A DNA stretch of 64,000 bases. Origin: Pseudomonadota bacterium (GTDB lineage Bacteria; Pseudomonadota; Alphaproteobacteria; Dongiales; Dongiaceae). Both the position numbers and the translations under genes were made by a program. Where the stretch lies: assembly GCA_021792365.1 (NCBI GenBank), contig JAJYUT010000002.1, positions 1 to 64,000 on the forward strand. The letters are read 5' to 3'. The notes under the pieces are model-generated. The model did not search any database, was not told where the DNA came from, and was given only the letters and a program-made list of their open reading frames with translations. This document shows, in pieces, positions 27,238 to 34,934 of this stretch; the first letter of the stretch is position 1, and each line of letters opens with the position of its first letter.

Positions 27238-27455
27238 GCCTGCAATCGCAATCGTCGCCGTCCAACGGCGCGCAGCGGAAGCGCTGGCCGCGCTGGGCGC
27301 GCCGGAACGTGATGGAGAGCGTCGCCGTCGCGCTCATCGCCCTCGGCGTTCTCATGCTGGTGCAACCCTTCTCGATCACGCTCTATGGCTGGTCCTTCAG
27401 CGTCGTGCTGGCGGGAACCGTCATGTTCATGATCGTCAGCAAGTTTCCGGAGTAG
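27234..27455 (+). CDS. small two-span membrane protein of the importer operon
   Basis: A 73-aa protein with a basic N terminus (RKRWPRWARR) and two hydrophobic segments (ESVAVALIALGVLMLV and SVVLAGTVMFMIVS) joined by a short loop, so both ends should face the cytosol. Its start overlaps the permease stop as ATGA and it ends three bases before the first ATPase gene, so it is surely part of the operon. A small unknown membrane protein also occurs in the rhizobial glycerol importer (GlpU). Its role is not known; assembly or stability of the transporter is a guess. Confidence 0.8.
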   Translation: MSLQSQSSPSNGAQRKRWPRWARRNVMESVAVALIALGVLMLVQPFSITLYGWSFSVVLAGTVMFMIVSKFPE

Positions 27456-27458
27456 GCG

Positions 27459-28556
27459 ATGGCTGAGATCCGGGTCGAGAGCCTGTACAAGAGCTTCGGC
27501 GACTTCACCGCCGTCAAGGACTCGAACTTCGTGGTGGAGAACGGCGAGTTCTTTGTCATGCTCGGCCCCTCGGGCTGCGGCAAGACCACGACTTTGCGCA
27601 TGATCGCGGGGCTGGAGCTGCCGACCTCCGGCCGCATCCTGCTTGGCGGCAACGACGTGACCTTCAAGCGCGCGGCGGAGCGGGACATCGCCTTCGTGTT
27701 CCAGCTCTTCGCGCTCTATCCGCACATGAACGTGCGCAAGAACATCGGCTTCTCGCTGAAATGCCAGGGCATGCCGCAAAGAGAGATCAACCGCCGGGTT
27801 GACGAGGCGGCGCGCATCCTCCGGATCGAGCATATCCTCGACAAGTCCGTCTCGGGCCTTTCCGGCGGCGACCGGCAGCGCGTGGCCCTTGGCCGGGCCA
27901 TCGTGCGCCAGCCGATGTGCTTCCTGATGGATGAGCCCCTGGGCGCGCTGGATTCCGAGTTCCGGCACCTGATGTGCGGCGAGTTGCGCGGCCTGCACGA
28001 CCGCCTGAAGGCGACGACGGTCTATGTCACTCACGACCAGGTCGAGGCCATGTCCATGGCGGACAAGATCGCCGTCATGAATCGCGGCGTGATTGAGCAG
28101 TTCGGCCCGCCGCAGGAGATCTATGCCAAGCCTGCCAGCATGTTCGTGGCGGATTTCATCGGCTCGCCGCCGATGAACTTCCTGCATTTCCACGCCGGCC
28201 TTCCGCGCGGCGCGGCGGAGGCGCGGCTCGGCGATGTCGTGGTGCAGATTCCGACGTTGCACGAGGACGTCGCGCCGCGCGATCTTGCGCTGGGCGTCCG
28301 GCCGGAGCACATCGCCTTCGACGACAATGCGCCGTTGCGCGGCTCGGTCTATGGCAGCGAATATCTGGGCACGACCCAGATCGTCACGGTCAACACGCCC
28401 TTCGGCCAGATTAAGGCGCGCACCAAGTCGACGGGCGAGGTGAAGCCTGGCGAGAAGGTCGGCCTGCGCTTCGCATCCAGCCGGCTGTCCTTGTTCGACA
28501 AGGTGACGGGCCGCGCCGTCCGGTCCGCCCTGCACCAGGGAGCGGCCCATGGCTGA
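27459..28556 (+). CDS. carbohydrate ABC transporter ATPase A (variant signature)
   Basis: Predicted 365-aa CUT1-type ATPase with a regulatory C-terminal TOBE-like part. Walker A GPSGCGKTT is at 36-44, Q-loop Q82, Walker B CFLMDEP at 154-160 and the switch histidine in VTHD. The signature reads LSGGDRQR (134-141) with Asp where Gln is usual, and the D-loop reads LGALDSEFR instead of LSNLDAKLR. A second, more standard ATPase follows, so a heterodimer with unequal sites is likely, as proposed for rhizobial GlpS/GlpT. Confidence 0.93.
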   Translation: MAEIRVESLYKSFGDFTAVKDSNFVVENGEFFVMLGPSGCGKTTTLRMIAGLELPTSGRILLGGNDVTFKRAAERDIAFVFQLFALYPHMNVRKNIGFSLKCQGMPQREINRRVDEAARILRIEHILDKSVSGLSGGDRQRVALGRAIVRQPMCFLMDEPLGALDSEFRHLMCGELRGLHDRLKATTVYVTHDQVEAMSMADKIAVMNRGVIEQFGPPQEIYAKPASMFVADFIGSPPMNFLHFHAGLPRGAAEARLGDVVVQIPTLHEDVAPRDLALGVRPEHIAFDDNAPLRGSVYGSEYLGTTQIVTVNTPFGQIKARTKSTGEVKPGEKVGLRFASSRLSLFDKVTGRAVRSALHQGAAHG

Positions 28557-29562
28557 AGTCCGCCTCGAGCAGGCCGAAAAGCGCTTCGGCGACGTGACCG
28601 CGGTCACGGGAATCGACCTGACCATCCATGACGGCGAGTTCGTGGTCCTGCTGGGCCCGACCGGAGCCGGCAAGACGACGACCTTGCGCCTGGTCGCGGG
28701 CCTGGAAATGCCGGATCACGGCCGCGTTTCGATCGGGGGCAGGGACGCGACGCCGCTGTCGCCGATGGAGCGCAACGTCGCCTTCGTGTTCCAGCAGTAC
28801 TCGCTTTATCCGCATCTCAGCGTCTACGACAATCTCGCCTTCCCGCTGCGCTCGCCCACGCGGCGCGTGGACGAGGCGACCATCCGCCACGCGGTCGAGC
28901 GGGTCGCCAAGTTGCTGCGCATCGAGCAGAAGCTGCAAAACCGCGCGACGCGCCTTTCGGGCGGCGAGATGCAGCGCGTCGCCATCGGCCGCGCCCTGGT
29001 GCGCTCGCCCTCGATCTTCCTGATGGACGAGCCGCTATCCTCGCTGGACGCCAAGCTGCGTGCCGAGCTGCGCCTGGAGCTCAAGCACATCCAGCAGGAT
29101 CTCGGCGCGACCGTGCTCTACGTCAGCCACGACCAGACCGAGGCCATGACCATGGCCAATCGGATCGGCGTGCTGGATCACGGCCGGCTGGTGCAGATCG
29201 GATCGCCGCGCGAGATCTATGAATCGCCGCGCAACATCTATGTGGCAACCCGCCTTGGCATGCCGTCCATCAACCTGCTGCCGCTCTCGGCCTTTCCGTC
29301 CCATCCGGCGCCCACCGGCACCAGGACCATCGGCGCGCGCACCGAGCATGTGGCCATCGCGCGCGGCAATGGCGGCGCCCATGCGCGGGTGGAGTGGGTC
29401 GAGCATCTGGGCGACCAGAACCACCTGCACCTTGCGATCGGGGAGCACAAGCTGGTGACGCTGGTCGATCCGGATTTGGACCTGTCGGTCGGCGATGCGG
29501 TCGACATCGCCTTGCAGCAGCCGCTCTATTTCGATGCGGATGGCGAGCGGATCGGTGGCTAG
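28549..29562 (+). CDS. carbohydrate ABC transporter ATPase B
   Basis: Predicted 337-aa CUT1-type ATPase. Walker A GPTGAGKTT lies at 36-44, signature LSGGEMQR at 136-143, Walker B IFLMDEP near 156-162, a standard D-loop LSSLDAKLR, and the switch region VSHDQTEAM. The C-terminal TOBE-like domain is shorter than that of its partner. It overlaps the preceding ATPase gene by eight bases. The two proteins align only moderately, so they are not a recent duplication. Confidence 0.93.
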   Translation: MAEVRLEQAEKRFGDVTAVTGIDLTIHDGEFVVLLGPTGAGKTTTLRLVAGLEMPDHGRVSIGGRDATPLSPMERNVAFVFQQYSLYPHLSVYDNLAFPLRSPTRRVDEATIRHAVERVAKLLRIEQKLQNRATRLSGGEMQRVAIGRALVRSPSIFLMDEPLSSLDAKLRAELRLELKHIQQDLGATVLYVSHDQTEAMTMANRIGVLDHGRLVQIGSPREIYESPRNIYVATRLGMPSINLLPLSAFPSHPAPTGTRTIGARTEHVAIARGNGGAHARVEWVEHLGDQNHLHLAIGEHKLVTLVDPDLDLSVGDAVDIALQQPLYFDADGERIGG

Positions 29563-29574
29563 GAGTTGCGCGGA

Positions 29575-30183
29575 ATGAGTGCAGGTGCGGAACTGCGGGC
29601 GGAACTGGTGCGGGCGGTGGCGGCCGTGATCGACCGTCATGCCGAGGAACTCACCTCGCTGGATCAGGCGATCGGCGATGGCGACCACGGCCTCAACATG
29701 AAACGCGGCTTCGATGCTGTATTGGCGGACGCCGCCAATCTCAGCGCCAAGCCCTGGCCGGATTTCCTGAAGGGCGCGGGCACCATGCTGGTGATGAAGG
29801 TCGGCGGCGCCTCGGGGCCGCTCTACGGCACGCTGTTCATGGCCCTCGGCAAGGAGCTTCCGGCCGAGCCTGGCCGCGCCGATCTTGCCCGGGCTTTCCG
29901 TGCCGCCATCGCGGCGGTGCAGGCGCGGGGCAAGTCGGAGCGCAGCCAGAAGACGATGCTTGATGTCCTGATCCCGGTCGCCGAGGCGCTCGAGGCCGGG
30001 ACGTTCGAGGCCGCCGCCGTTGCACGCACCGCCCACGCGGCCGCGGAGGCGACAATCCCGCTCAAGGCGGTGCGTGGCCGGGCCTCGTTTCTCGGCGACC
30101 GGTCGATCGGGCACATGGATCCGGGCGCGCGCTCCTCGGCGCTCTTGATCGAGGCGATCGGTTCAGTTCTGGAGAAAGCGTGA
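29575..30183 (+). CDS. dhaL: PTS-type dihydroxyacetone kinase, ADP-binding subunit DhaL
   Basis: Predicted 202-aa DhaL, which carries tightly bound ADP that is rephosphorylated by DhaM and then phosphorylates the keto-sugar held by DhaK. The Mg-ADP ligands D30, D35 and D37 are present in LDQAIGDGDHG, the same positions as in the E. coli protein, and the GGASGPLYGTLF loop follows. The ATG at 29575 is preferred because AGGAG lies nine bases upstream, although a TTG at 29566 is in frame. It sits 12 bases after the ATPase gene. Confidence 0.94.
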   Translation: MSAGAELRAELVRAVAAVIDRHAEELTSLDQAIGDGDHGLNMKRGFDAVLADAANLSAKPWPDFLKGAGTMLVMKVGGASGPLYGTLFMALGKELPAEPGRADLARAFRAAIAAVQARGKSERSQKTMLDVLIPVAEALEAGTFEAAAVARTAHAAAEATIPLKAVRGRASFLGDRSIGHMDPGARSSALLIEAIGSVLEKA

Positions 30184-30572
30184 TGGAGAGCGTCGGCGTG
30201 GTCATCGTCTCGCACTCGCCCAAGGTGGCGGAAGGCGCCGCCGATATGGTGCGCCAGATGGTGGGCGAGGAAGTGCCGCTGGCCTGGACCGGCGGCAATC
30301 CGTCCGGCGGGCTCGGCACCGATGTCGGGCAGATCATGTCCGCGATCGACCGCGCCTGGTCCGATGCCGGCGTGGTCTTGCTGGTCGATCTCGGCGGCGC
30401 GGAGACCAATAGCGAGATGGCGATCGAGATGCTGCCCGACGAGCGGCGCGGCAAGGTGCTGATCTGCAACGCGCCTGTGGTGGAGGGCGCCGTCGTCGCG
30501 GCGACGGAGGCGGCCGGCGGGTCGAGCGTCGATCTGGTGCGGCAAACGGCAGAGGAATATTCGGCACGATGA
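30183..30572 (+). CDS. dhaM: PTS-type dihydroxyacetone kinase, phosphotransfer subunit DhaM (EIIA-Man fold)
   Basis: Predicted 129-aa single-domain DhaM. The phosphoaccepting histidine is in VIVSHS (about residue 11), followed by the EIIA-mannose-type fold with NPSGGLGTDV and LLVDLGGAETN. In E. coli DhaM also carries HPr and enzyme I-like domains; here these are separate genes immediately downstream. An in-frame GTG at 30180 is an alternative start, overlapping dhaL by four bases. Confidence 0.9.
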   Translation: MESVGVVIVSHSPKVAEGAADMVRQMVGEEVPLAWTGGNPSGGLGTDVGQIMSAIDRAWSDAGVVLLVDLGGAETNSEMAIEMLPDERRGKVLICNAPVVEGAVVAATEAAGGSSVDLVRQTAEEYSAR

Positions 30573-30880
30573 GCGACGCGGCGGTCACGGAAACGACGGC
30601 GACGGGCTCGATCCTCATCGAGCATGAGGTCGGCCTGCACGCGCGGCCGTCGGTCAAGCTCACCAAGCTGGCGAAGACCTTTGCCAGCAGGATCGAACTG
30701 GGCCTCTCCGCCGACGGCCCTTGGATCGACGCCAAGAGCATCGTGAAGGTGATGGCGTTCAAGGCGGGGAAGGGCGCGACTTTGCATTTCCGCGCCCATG
30801 GCGGCGACGCGAACGAGGCCGTGGCGGCGCTGGTCGGTCTGGTGCGCCGCGATTTCGACGAAGGTCAACCCGGTGGGTGA
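30569..30880 (+). CDS. ptsH: HPr-family phosphocarrier of the Dha relay
   Basis: Predicted 103-aa HPr-like protein. The phosphorylated histidine is H24 in GLHARPS, and the second conserved motif AKSIVKVMAF contains S57, the position phosphorylated by HPr kinase in other bacteria. An N-terminal extension of about 12 polar residues precedes the fold. The start overlaps dhaM as ATGA. It probably accepts phosphate from the enzyme I encoded next and passes it to DhaM. Confidence 0.92.
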   Translation: MSDAAVTETTATGSILIEHEVGLHARPSVKLTKLAKTFASRIELGLSADGPWIDAKSIVKVMAFKAGKGATLHFRAHGGDANEAVAALVGLVRRDFDEGQPGG

Positions 30881-32474
30881 ACTGCGCCTGATCGGCCGCC
30901 CTGCCTCGCCGGGCGTGGCCCTGAGCCGCCTGTTCGTGTTGGCGGAGAAGGATGGGCCAGCCGCCGCGCCTCCGGTCGGAGATCCGACGAGCGAAGCGCT
31001 GCGGCTGAGCGCGGCCATCGCTCGGGCGATCGGGGAACTGGAGGCAGTCTCCCAAAGCGTCGGGGAGGATGCGCGCGAGATACTGGAGTTCCAGATCGCG
31101 CTGCTCGGCGACGACGCACTGGCCGAACCGGCCTTCGCCTCGATCGCCGTTGGCGACAGCGCCGACCTTGCCTGGCGCGCGGCACTGGAGGCCCAGGTCG
31201 CGGATTATGCGAGCGCGGAAGACGAATATTTCCGGGCCCGGAGCGCCGATCTGGCGGATCTGCGCGACCGGGTGCTGCGCATCCTTTCAGGGGAAGTGCA
31301 GCAGACCGTGCCGGCCGGTGCGGTCCTGGTGGCGCGCGATCTCCCGCCGTCGCAATTCCTCGGGATCGAGTGGCGGAGCGGCGCAGCCATTGCCCTGGCG
31401 GGCGGCAGCCCGACCAGCCACGTCGCGCTGCTGGCGCGCGCGCGCGGCGTGCCCATGGTGGTGGGCCTCGGCGCCGATGTCATGAGCATCGCAAGCGGCC
31501 AGGAAGCCATGGTGGATGGCGAGCTAGGCACCCTCGTCATCGCGCCGGACGACGTCACCCGCGCCGCCGCCAGATCCCGCGAGACGGAGATCAAGCAGCG
31601 TCAGGCGATCGCGGAGCGGTATGAGCGCGCGCCGGCCAGGATGCCGAGCGGCGAGGCCGTAGCCGTGATGATCAACACGGCGGGGCCAGACGAGCTGTCG
31701 CTGCTGGATCCGGCGATCTGTGACGGCATCGGCCTGGTGCGCTCGGAATTCCTGTTCCACGGCCCGGTTCTGCCGGATGAGGAGACGCAATATCGCGCCT
31801 ATCACCGCATCCTCGAATGGGCCGGCGGGCGACCAGTCACCATCCGCACGCTCGATGCCGGCGGCGACAAGCCGGTCCAGGGCTTGACCATCGATGACGA
31901 GGGCAATCCGTTCCTCGGCACGCGTGGAATCCGTCTGTCGCTGCTGAAGCCGGACGTGTTCCGCGTCCAGTTGCGTGCGCTTTGCCGGGCGGCAACGCAC
32001 GGCACGCTAAAGGTCATGCTGCCGATGGTGGCGACGCCTCGCGATCTAACGCAGGGCCGGCAGCACCTCGAGGCCGTCGCTTCCGACTTGGCGGCGCGGA
32101 AGGTTCCGCACGCGGTTCCGCCGCTCGGCGTCATGGTGGAAGTGCCGGCGGCTGCCATCGCGATCGATCGGTTCGATGCCGACTTCTATTCCATCGGATC
32201 CAACGATCTCATCCAATACGTCATGGCGGCGGCACGCGACATCGCCTCGCTCGCGGATTATGCCGACGCCACCGATCCGGCCGTGCTCAGCCTGATCGTC
32301 CAGACCGTGGGGCATGGCAAGCGCACCGGGCGGGAGGTCAGCCTGTGCGGCGACGCGGCCTCCGATCCCGCGATCGTGCCCCACCTGCTGCGGGCCGGGC
32401 TGCGGTCGCTGTCGGTCTCCGCATCCTCGGTCGGGCTGGTGAAGGCTGCCATCGCGGGCGCGCTCGAGCGGTGA
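30873..32474 (+). CDS. ptsI: phosphoenolpyruvate-protein phosphotransferase (enzyme I)
   Basis: Predicted 533-aa enzyme I, which takes phosphate from phosphoenolpyruvate to HPr. The phospho-histidine is H183 in GGSPTSHVALLAR. The PEP-binding barrel shows GIGLVRSEFLF, RTLDAGGDKP, NPFLGTRGIRL and the catalytic SLCGDAA region. The GTG at 30873, eight bases before the HPr stop and preceded by AAGG, gives the expected start (LIGRPASPGVALS); an upstream ATG would lie wholly inside the HPr gene. It likely serves the Dha kinase specifically, as no sugar EII genes are in the window. Confidence 0.94.
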   Translation: MGELRLIGRPASPGVALSRLFVLAEKDGPAAAPPVGDPTSEALRLSAAIARAIGELEAVSQSVGEDAREILEFQIALLGDDALAEPAFASIAVGDSADLAWRAALEAQVADYASAEDEYFRARSADLADLRDRVLRILSGEVQQTVPAGAVLVARDLPPSQFLGIEWRSGAAIALAGGSPTSHVALLARARGVPMVVGLGADVMSIASGQEAMVDGELGTLVIAPDDVTRAAARSRETEIKQRQAIAERYERAPARMPSGEAVAVMINTAGPDELSLLDPAICDGIGLVRSEFLFHGPVLPDEETQYRAYHRILEWAGGRPVTIRTLDAGGDKPVQGLTIDDEGNPFLGTRGIRLSLLKPDVFRVQLRALCRAATHGTLKVMLPMVATPRDLTQGRQHLEAVASDLAARKVPHAVPPLGVMVEVPAAAIAIDRFDADFYSIGSNDLIQYVMAAARDIASLADYADATDPAVLSLIVQTVGHGKRTGREVSLCGDAASDPAIVPHLLRAGLRSLSVSASSVGLVKAAIAGALER

Positions 32475-32478
32475 CGCC

Positions 32479-32925
32479 ATGACAGATGACGGTGACCGTA
32501 CAGGCGAAGTCAACTGGGTTGCGGAATACAAGGGCATCCTGCTGCGGGTGCTCGACCTCAGGCCGTCTGGCATGCGCCAGCGCCTCGCCGATGCGCTGGG
32601 CGCCAATCGCAGCTTCGTCTCGCAGATCACCAACCCGTCCTATCCGGTACCGATTCCGCCGCGGCACGTCGAGATCATCTTCGATGTCTGCCGCTTTCCG
32701 GACGCGGATCGGCGGGCCTTTCTCGAAGCCTATGAGCGGGCGCATCCGGGCCGCCTCCAGCAGACGCATCCGCCGAGCCCGCATCTGCGCCACATCACGC
32801 TCTACGTGCCGGATCTGGGCGATGCCGCCAGGAATGCGGAACTGGACAAGATCCTGAGCGACATGGCCGCGCGCGTGGCGGCGCTGGCCTCCGGCCAGCC
32901 CGGCGACGACGAACCGAAGGAATAG
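32479..32925 (+). CDS. helix-turn-helix-like protein within the Dha operon
   Basis: Predicted 148-aa soluble protein of unknown function. Residues about 28-50 (GMRQRLADALGANRSFVSQITN) look like an XRE-type helix-turn-helix, followed by a conserved-looking PIPPRHVEIIFDVCRFP stretch. The rest is polar, with a predicted amphipathic helix near the C terminus (ILSDMAARVAALASG). It begins four bases after the enzyme I stop and ends 11 bases before dhaK, so it belongs to the operon. It may regulate the operon in response to DhaK or DhaL state, replacing the DhaR/DhaS type regulators, but this is only inferred. Confidence 0.7.
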   Translation: MTDDGDRTGEVNWVAEYKGILLRVLDLRPSGMRQRLADALGANRSFVSQITNPSYPVPIPPRHVEIIFDVCRFPDADRRAFLEAYERAHPGRLQQTHPPSPHLRHITLYVPDLGDAARNAELDKILSDMAARVAALASGQPGDDEPKE

Positions 32926-32936
32926 GGAGGAATGTC

Positions 32937-33926
32937 ATGAAGAAGCTGATCAACGGCACCGGAACGCTCCTGGAAGAGAGCCTCGCCGGCTTCGCCGCCG
33001 CTCATGCCGGGATCGTGACACTGGGCGAAGAAGGCAAGTTCGTGCGCCGGCGCGACCTTAAGCGCGGCAAGGTCGGCCTCATTTCCGGCGGCGGGTCGGG
33101 CCACGAGCCGTTGCACGCCGGCTTCGTCGGGCTGGGCATGCTGGACGCCGCCTGCCCCGGGCAGGTCTTCACCTCGCCCACGCCCGACCAGATGCTCGCC
33201 GCGGCCGAGGCGGTGGAGACCGGCGGCGGCGTCCTCTACATCGTCAAGAATTATGAAGGCGATGTGATGAACTTCGCCATGGCGGCGGAGATGGCGAATG
33301 GCAAGATCTCGACGGTCGTCACCGATGACGACGTGGCGGTCGAGACATCGACCTATTCGACCGGGCGGCGTGGCGTTGCGGGCACCCTGATCGTCGAACG
33401 CATGGTCGGCGCGGCGGCAGAGAAGGGTGCGGACCTCGAAGCGCTGCAGGCGCTCGGCCAGCGTGTGAATGCGCAAACCCGCTCCATGGGTGTCGCTCTG
33501 ACCAGTTGCACGGTTCCGGCCGCCGGCAAGCCGACCTTCCAGATCGGCGAGGACGAGATGGAGATGGGCGTCGGGATTCACGGCGAGCCGGGCCGCCGGC
33601 GCGTCAAGCTGGCCGCCGCCGATGCCATTGCGGACGAGATGATGGGGGCCATCCTGGGCGATCTAAAGCTCGCCTCCGGCAGCGATGTGCTGCTGCTCGT
33701 CAACGGATTCGGCGGCACGCCCGCGATGGAGCTGTACCTGATGTACAATGCCGCCAAGCGCATCCTCGACGGCAAGGGCCTCAAGGTGGCGCGGTCCCTC
33801 GTCGGGTCTTACGTCACCTCGCTGGAGATGGCGGGTTGCTCGCTGACGGTATCGGCTCTGGACAGCGAACTGACCACCCTGTGGGACTTGCCGGTCCACA
33901 CGGCCGCTCTGCGCTGGGGCGTCTAG
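32937..33926 (+). CDS. dhaK: PTS-type dihydroxyacetone kinase, substrate-binding subunit DhaK
   Basis: Predicted 329-aa DhaK, which binds the keto-sugar covalently through a histidine. That residue is H215 in GVGIHGEPG. GGGSGHEP (51-58, H56) and YEGDVMNF (D109) supply the other active-site groups. The length fits PTS-type DhaK rather than the fused ATP-dependent kinase. GGGAGG precedes the ATG. Normal substrate is dihydroxyacetone; related kinases use erythrulose, so the real substrate should be judged with the importer. It is the last gene of the operon. Confidence 0.94.
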   Translation: MKKLINGTGTLLEESLAGFAAAHAGIVTLGEEGKFVRRRDLKRGKVGLISGGGSGHEPLHAGFVGLGMLDAACPGQVFTSPTPDQMLAAAEAVETGGGVLYIVKNYEGDVMNFAMAAEMANGKISTVVTDDDVAVETSTYSTGRRGVAGTLIVERMVGAAAEKGADLEALQALGQRVNAQTRSMGVALTSCTVPAAGKPTFQIGEDEMEMGVGIHGEPGRRRVKLAAADAIADEMMGAILGDLKLASGSDVLLLVNGFGGTPAMELYLMYNAAKRILDGKGLKVARSLVGSYVTSLEMAGCSLTVSALDSELTTLWDLPVHTAALRWGV

Positions 33927-34001
33927 AAGGGGTGGCGGCTCTGCCATCAAAGCGTCACACAACTCGACTAGGAAGGGCTGAGGACCGGGTCGAGGAAGTG
34001 G

Positions 34002-34931
34002 ATGCTCGCCAAAATCGTCAAGGGTGTGCGGCGCAAGATTTGGCAGCACCTCTATCCCCAGCACTACTGGCACATGCGCCACTATGACGACCGTTTCACG
34101 CTCACTTGGCGGGATGGACGGGCGGAAGCGTGCTGGCGGGGGCAGTTGGCCGCCAAGTCGCTGCTGCCGCGCGAGATTACGCGCACAAGCTCTTCCTTGG
34201 CGATCATCGCCTCCGGCCCTTCGCTCTCGGCGACGCCGGCGCGCGCTTGGCAGGGGCGCGACATCGTCTGCGTGAACGGCTCCATCCTGTGGGCCCGCGA
34301 GCGCAACCTCCGGCCCAAGCTTTATGTCGTCACCGACCCTGGCTTCGCGCGGCGCCAGATCGAGCTGGTCCGCATGGCGATCGCCAGCGTAGAGACGGTT
34401 TGCCTGACGGTGCGCTGCCTGTTCGAGCTGCTGCGGCAGGATTCGGCCCTGTTCCTGGGCAAGAGGCTGCTCATCCTCGATCACATCAATCAGCCCTTCG
34501 GCCGCAATCTTTACACCCATGGCGAGCTTGCCGCGTTGCCAAAGGTGATGATCGATCCCAGCCGGCATTACCAGAACCGCTATATCGTCGGCGTCAGCAC
34601 CGATCTGCGGCTCGGCGTGTTCGCAGGCGGGACGGTCGTCCTTGCGGCTGCGCAGGTCGGCATGGCGCTCGGTTACCGCGACATTCACTTCGTCGGCCTC
34701 GATATGAAGCCCTGCGGCACCCAGGGACGGTTCTACAGCGAAGGGAAGCCCGAGCCGTCCTTCATCGACCGCAATCTCGACGGACTGATCCTGCCGTCCT
34801 TCGCCGTGTTGCGGCGCTATTGCGACGCCGAGGGCATTGTACTCTGCAACTGGTCGCCGGACAGCGCGGTGCCGCGCAGCCTCGTGCCGGCCGCTTTGCG
34901 CGACGTCGACCTCGCCGTGTCGGCGGCGTAA
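34002..34931 (+). CDS. DUF115/MptE-like protein of the glycan cluster
   Basis: Predicted 309-aa soluble protein. Residues about 66-75 (LAIIASGPSL) match the nucleotide-binding start of DUF115/MptE-like proteins, followed by DIVCVNGSILWARE and later YRDIHFVGLDM, the same alternating strand-loop pattern. Such proteins take part in surface or flagellar glycosylation in other bacteria. It opens a three-gene plus-strand block with a pyruvyl transferase and a GT29-like protein, spaced by only three bases from the next gene. Catalytic role unknown; family assignment is moderate. Confidence 0.6.
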   Translation: MLAKIVKGVRRKIWQHLYPQHYWHMRHYDDRFTLTWRDGRAEACWRGQLAAKSLLPREITRTSSSLAIIASGPSLSATPARAWQGRDIVCVNGSILWARERNLRPKLYVVTDPGFARRQIELVRMAIASVETVCLTVRCLFELLRQDSALFLGKRLLILDHINQPFGRNLYTHGELAALPKVMIDPSRHYQNRYIVGVSTDLRLGVFAGGTVVLAAAQVGMALGYRDIHFVGLDMKPCGTQGRFYSEGKPEPSFIDRNLDGLILPSFAVLRRYCDAEGIVLCNWSPDSAVPRSLVPAALRDVDLAVSAA

Positions 34932-34934
34932 CCT

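Noticed and set aside
26937-28673. Minus-strand frame of about 578 codons opposite the permease and ATPase genes
   Set aside because: Composition is His/Arg/Gln-rich shadow sequence; the plus strand has Walker and signature motifs.
30798-30872. Upstream ATG for enzyme I
   Set aside because: It would place 25 noise residues inside the HPr gene; the GTG at 30873 gives the family N terminus and an eight-base overlap.
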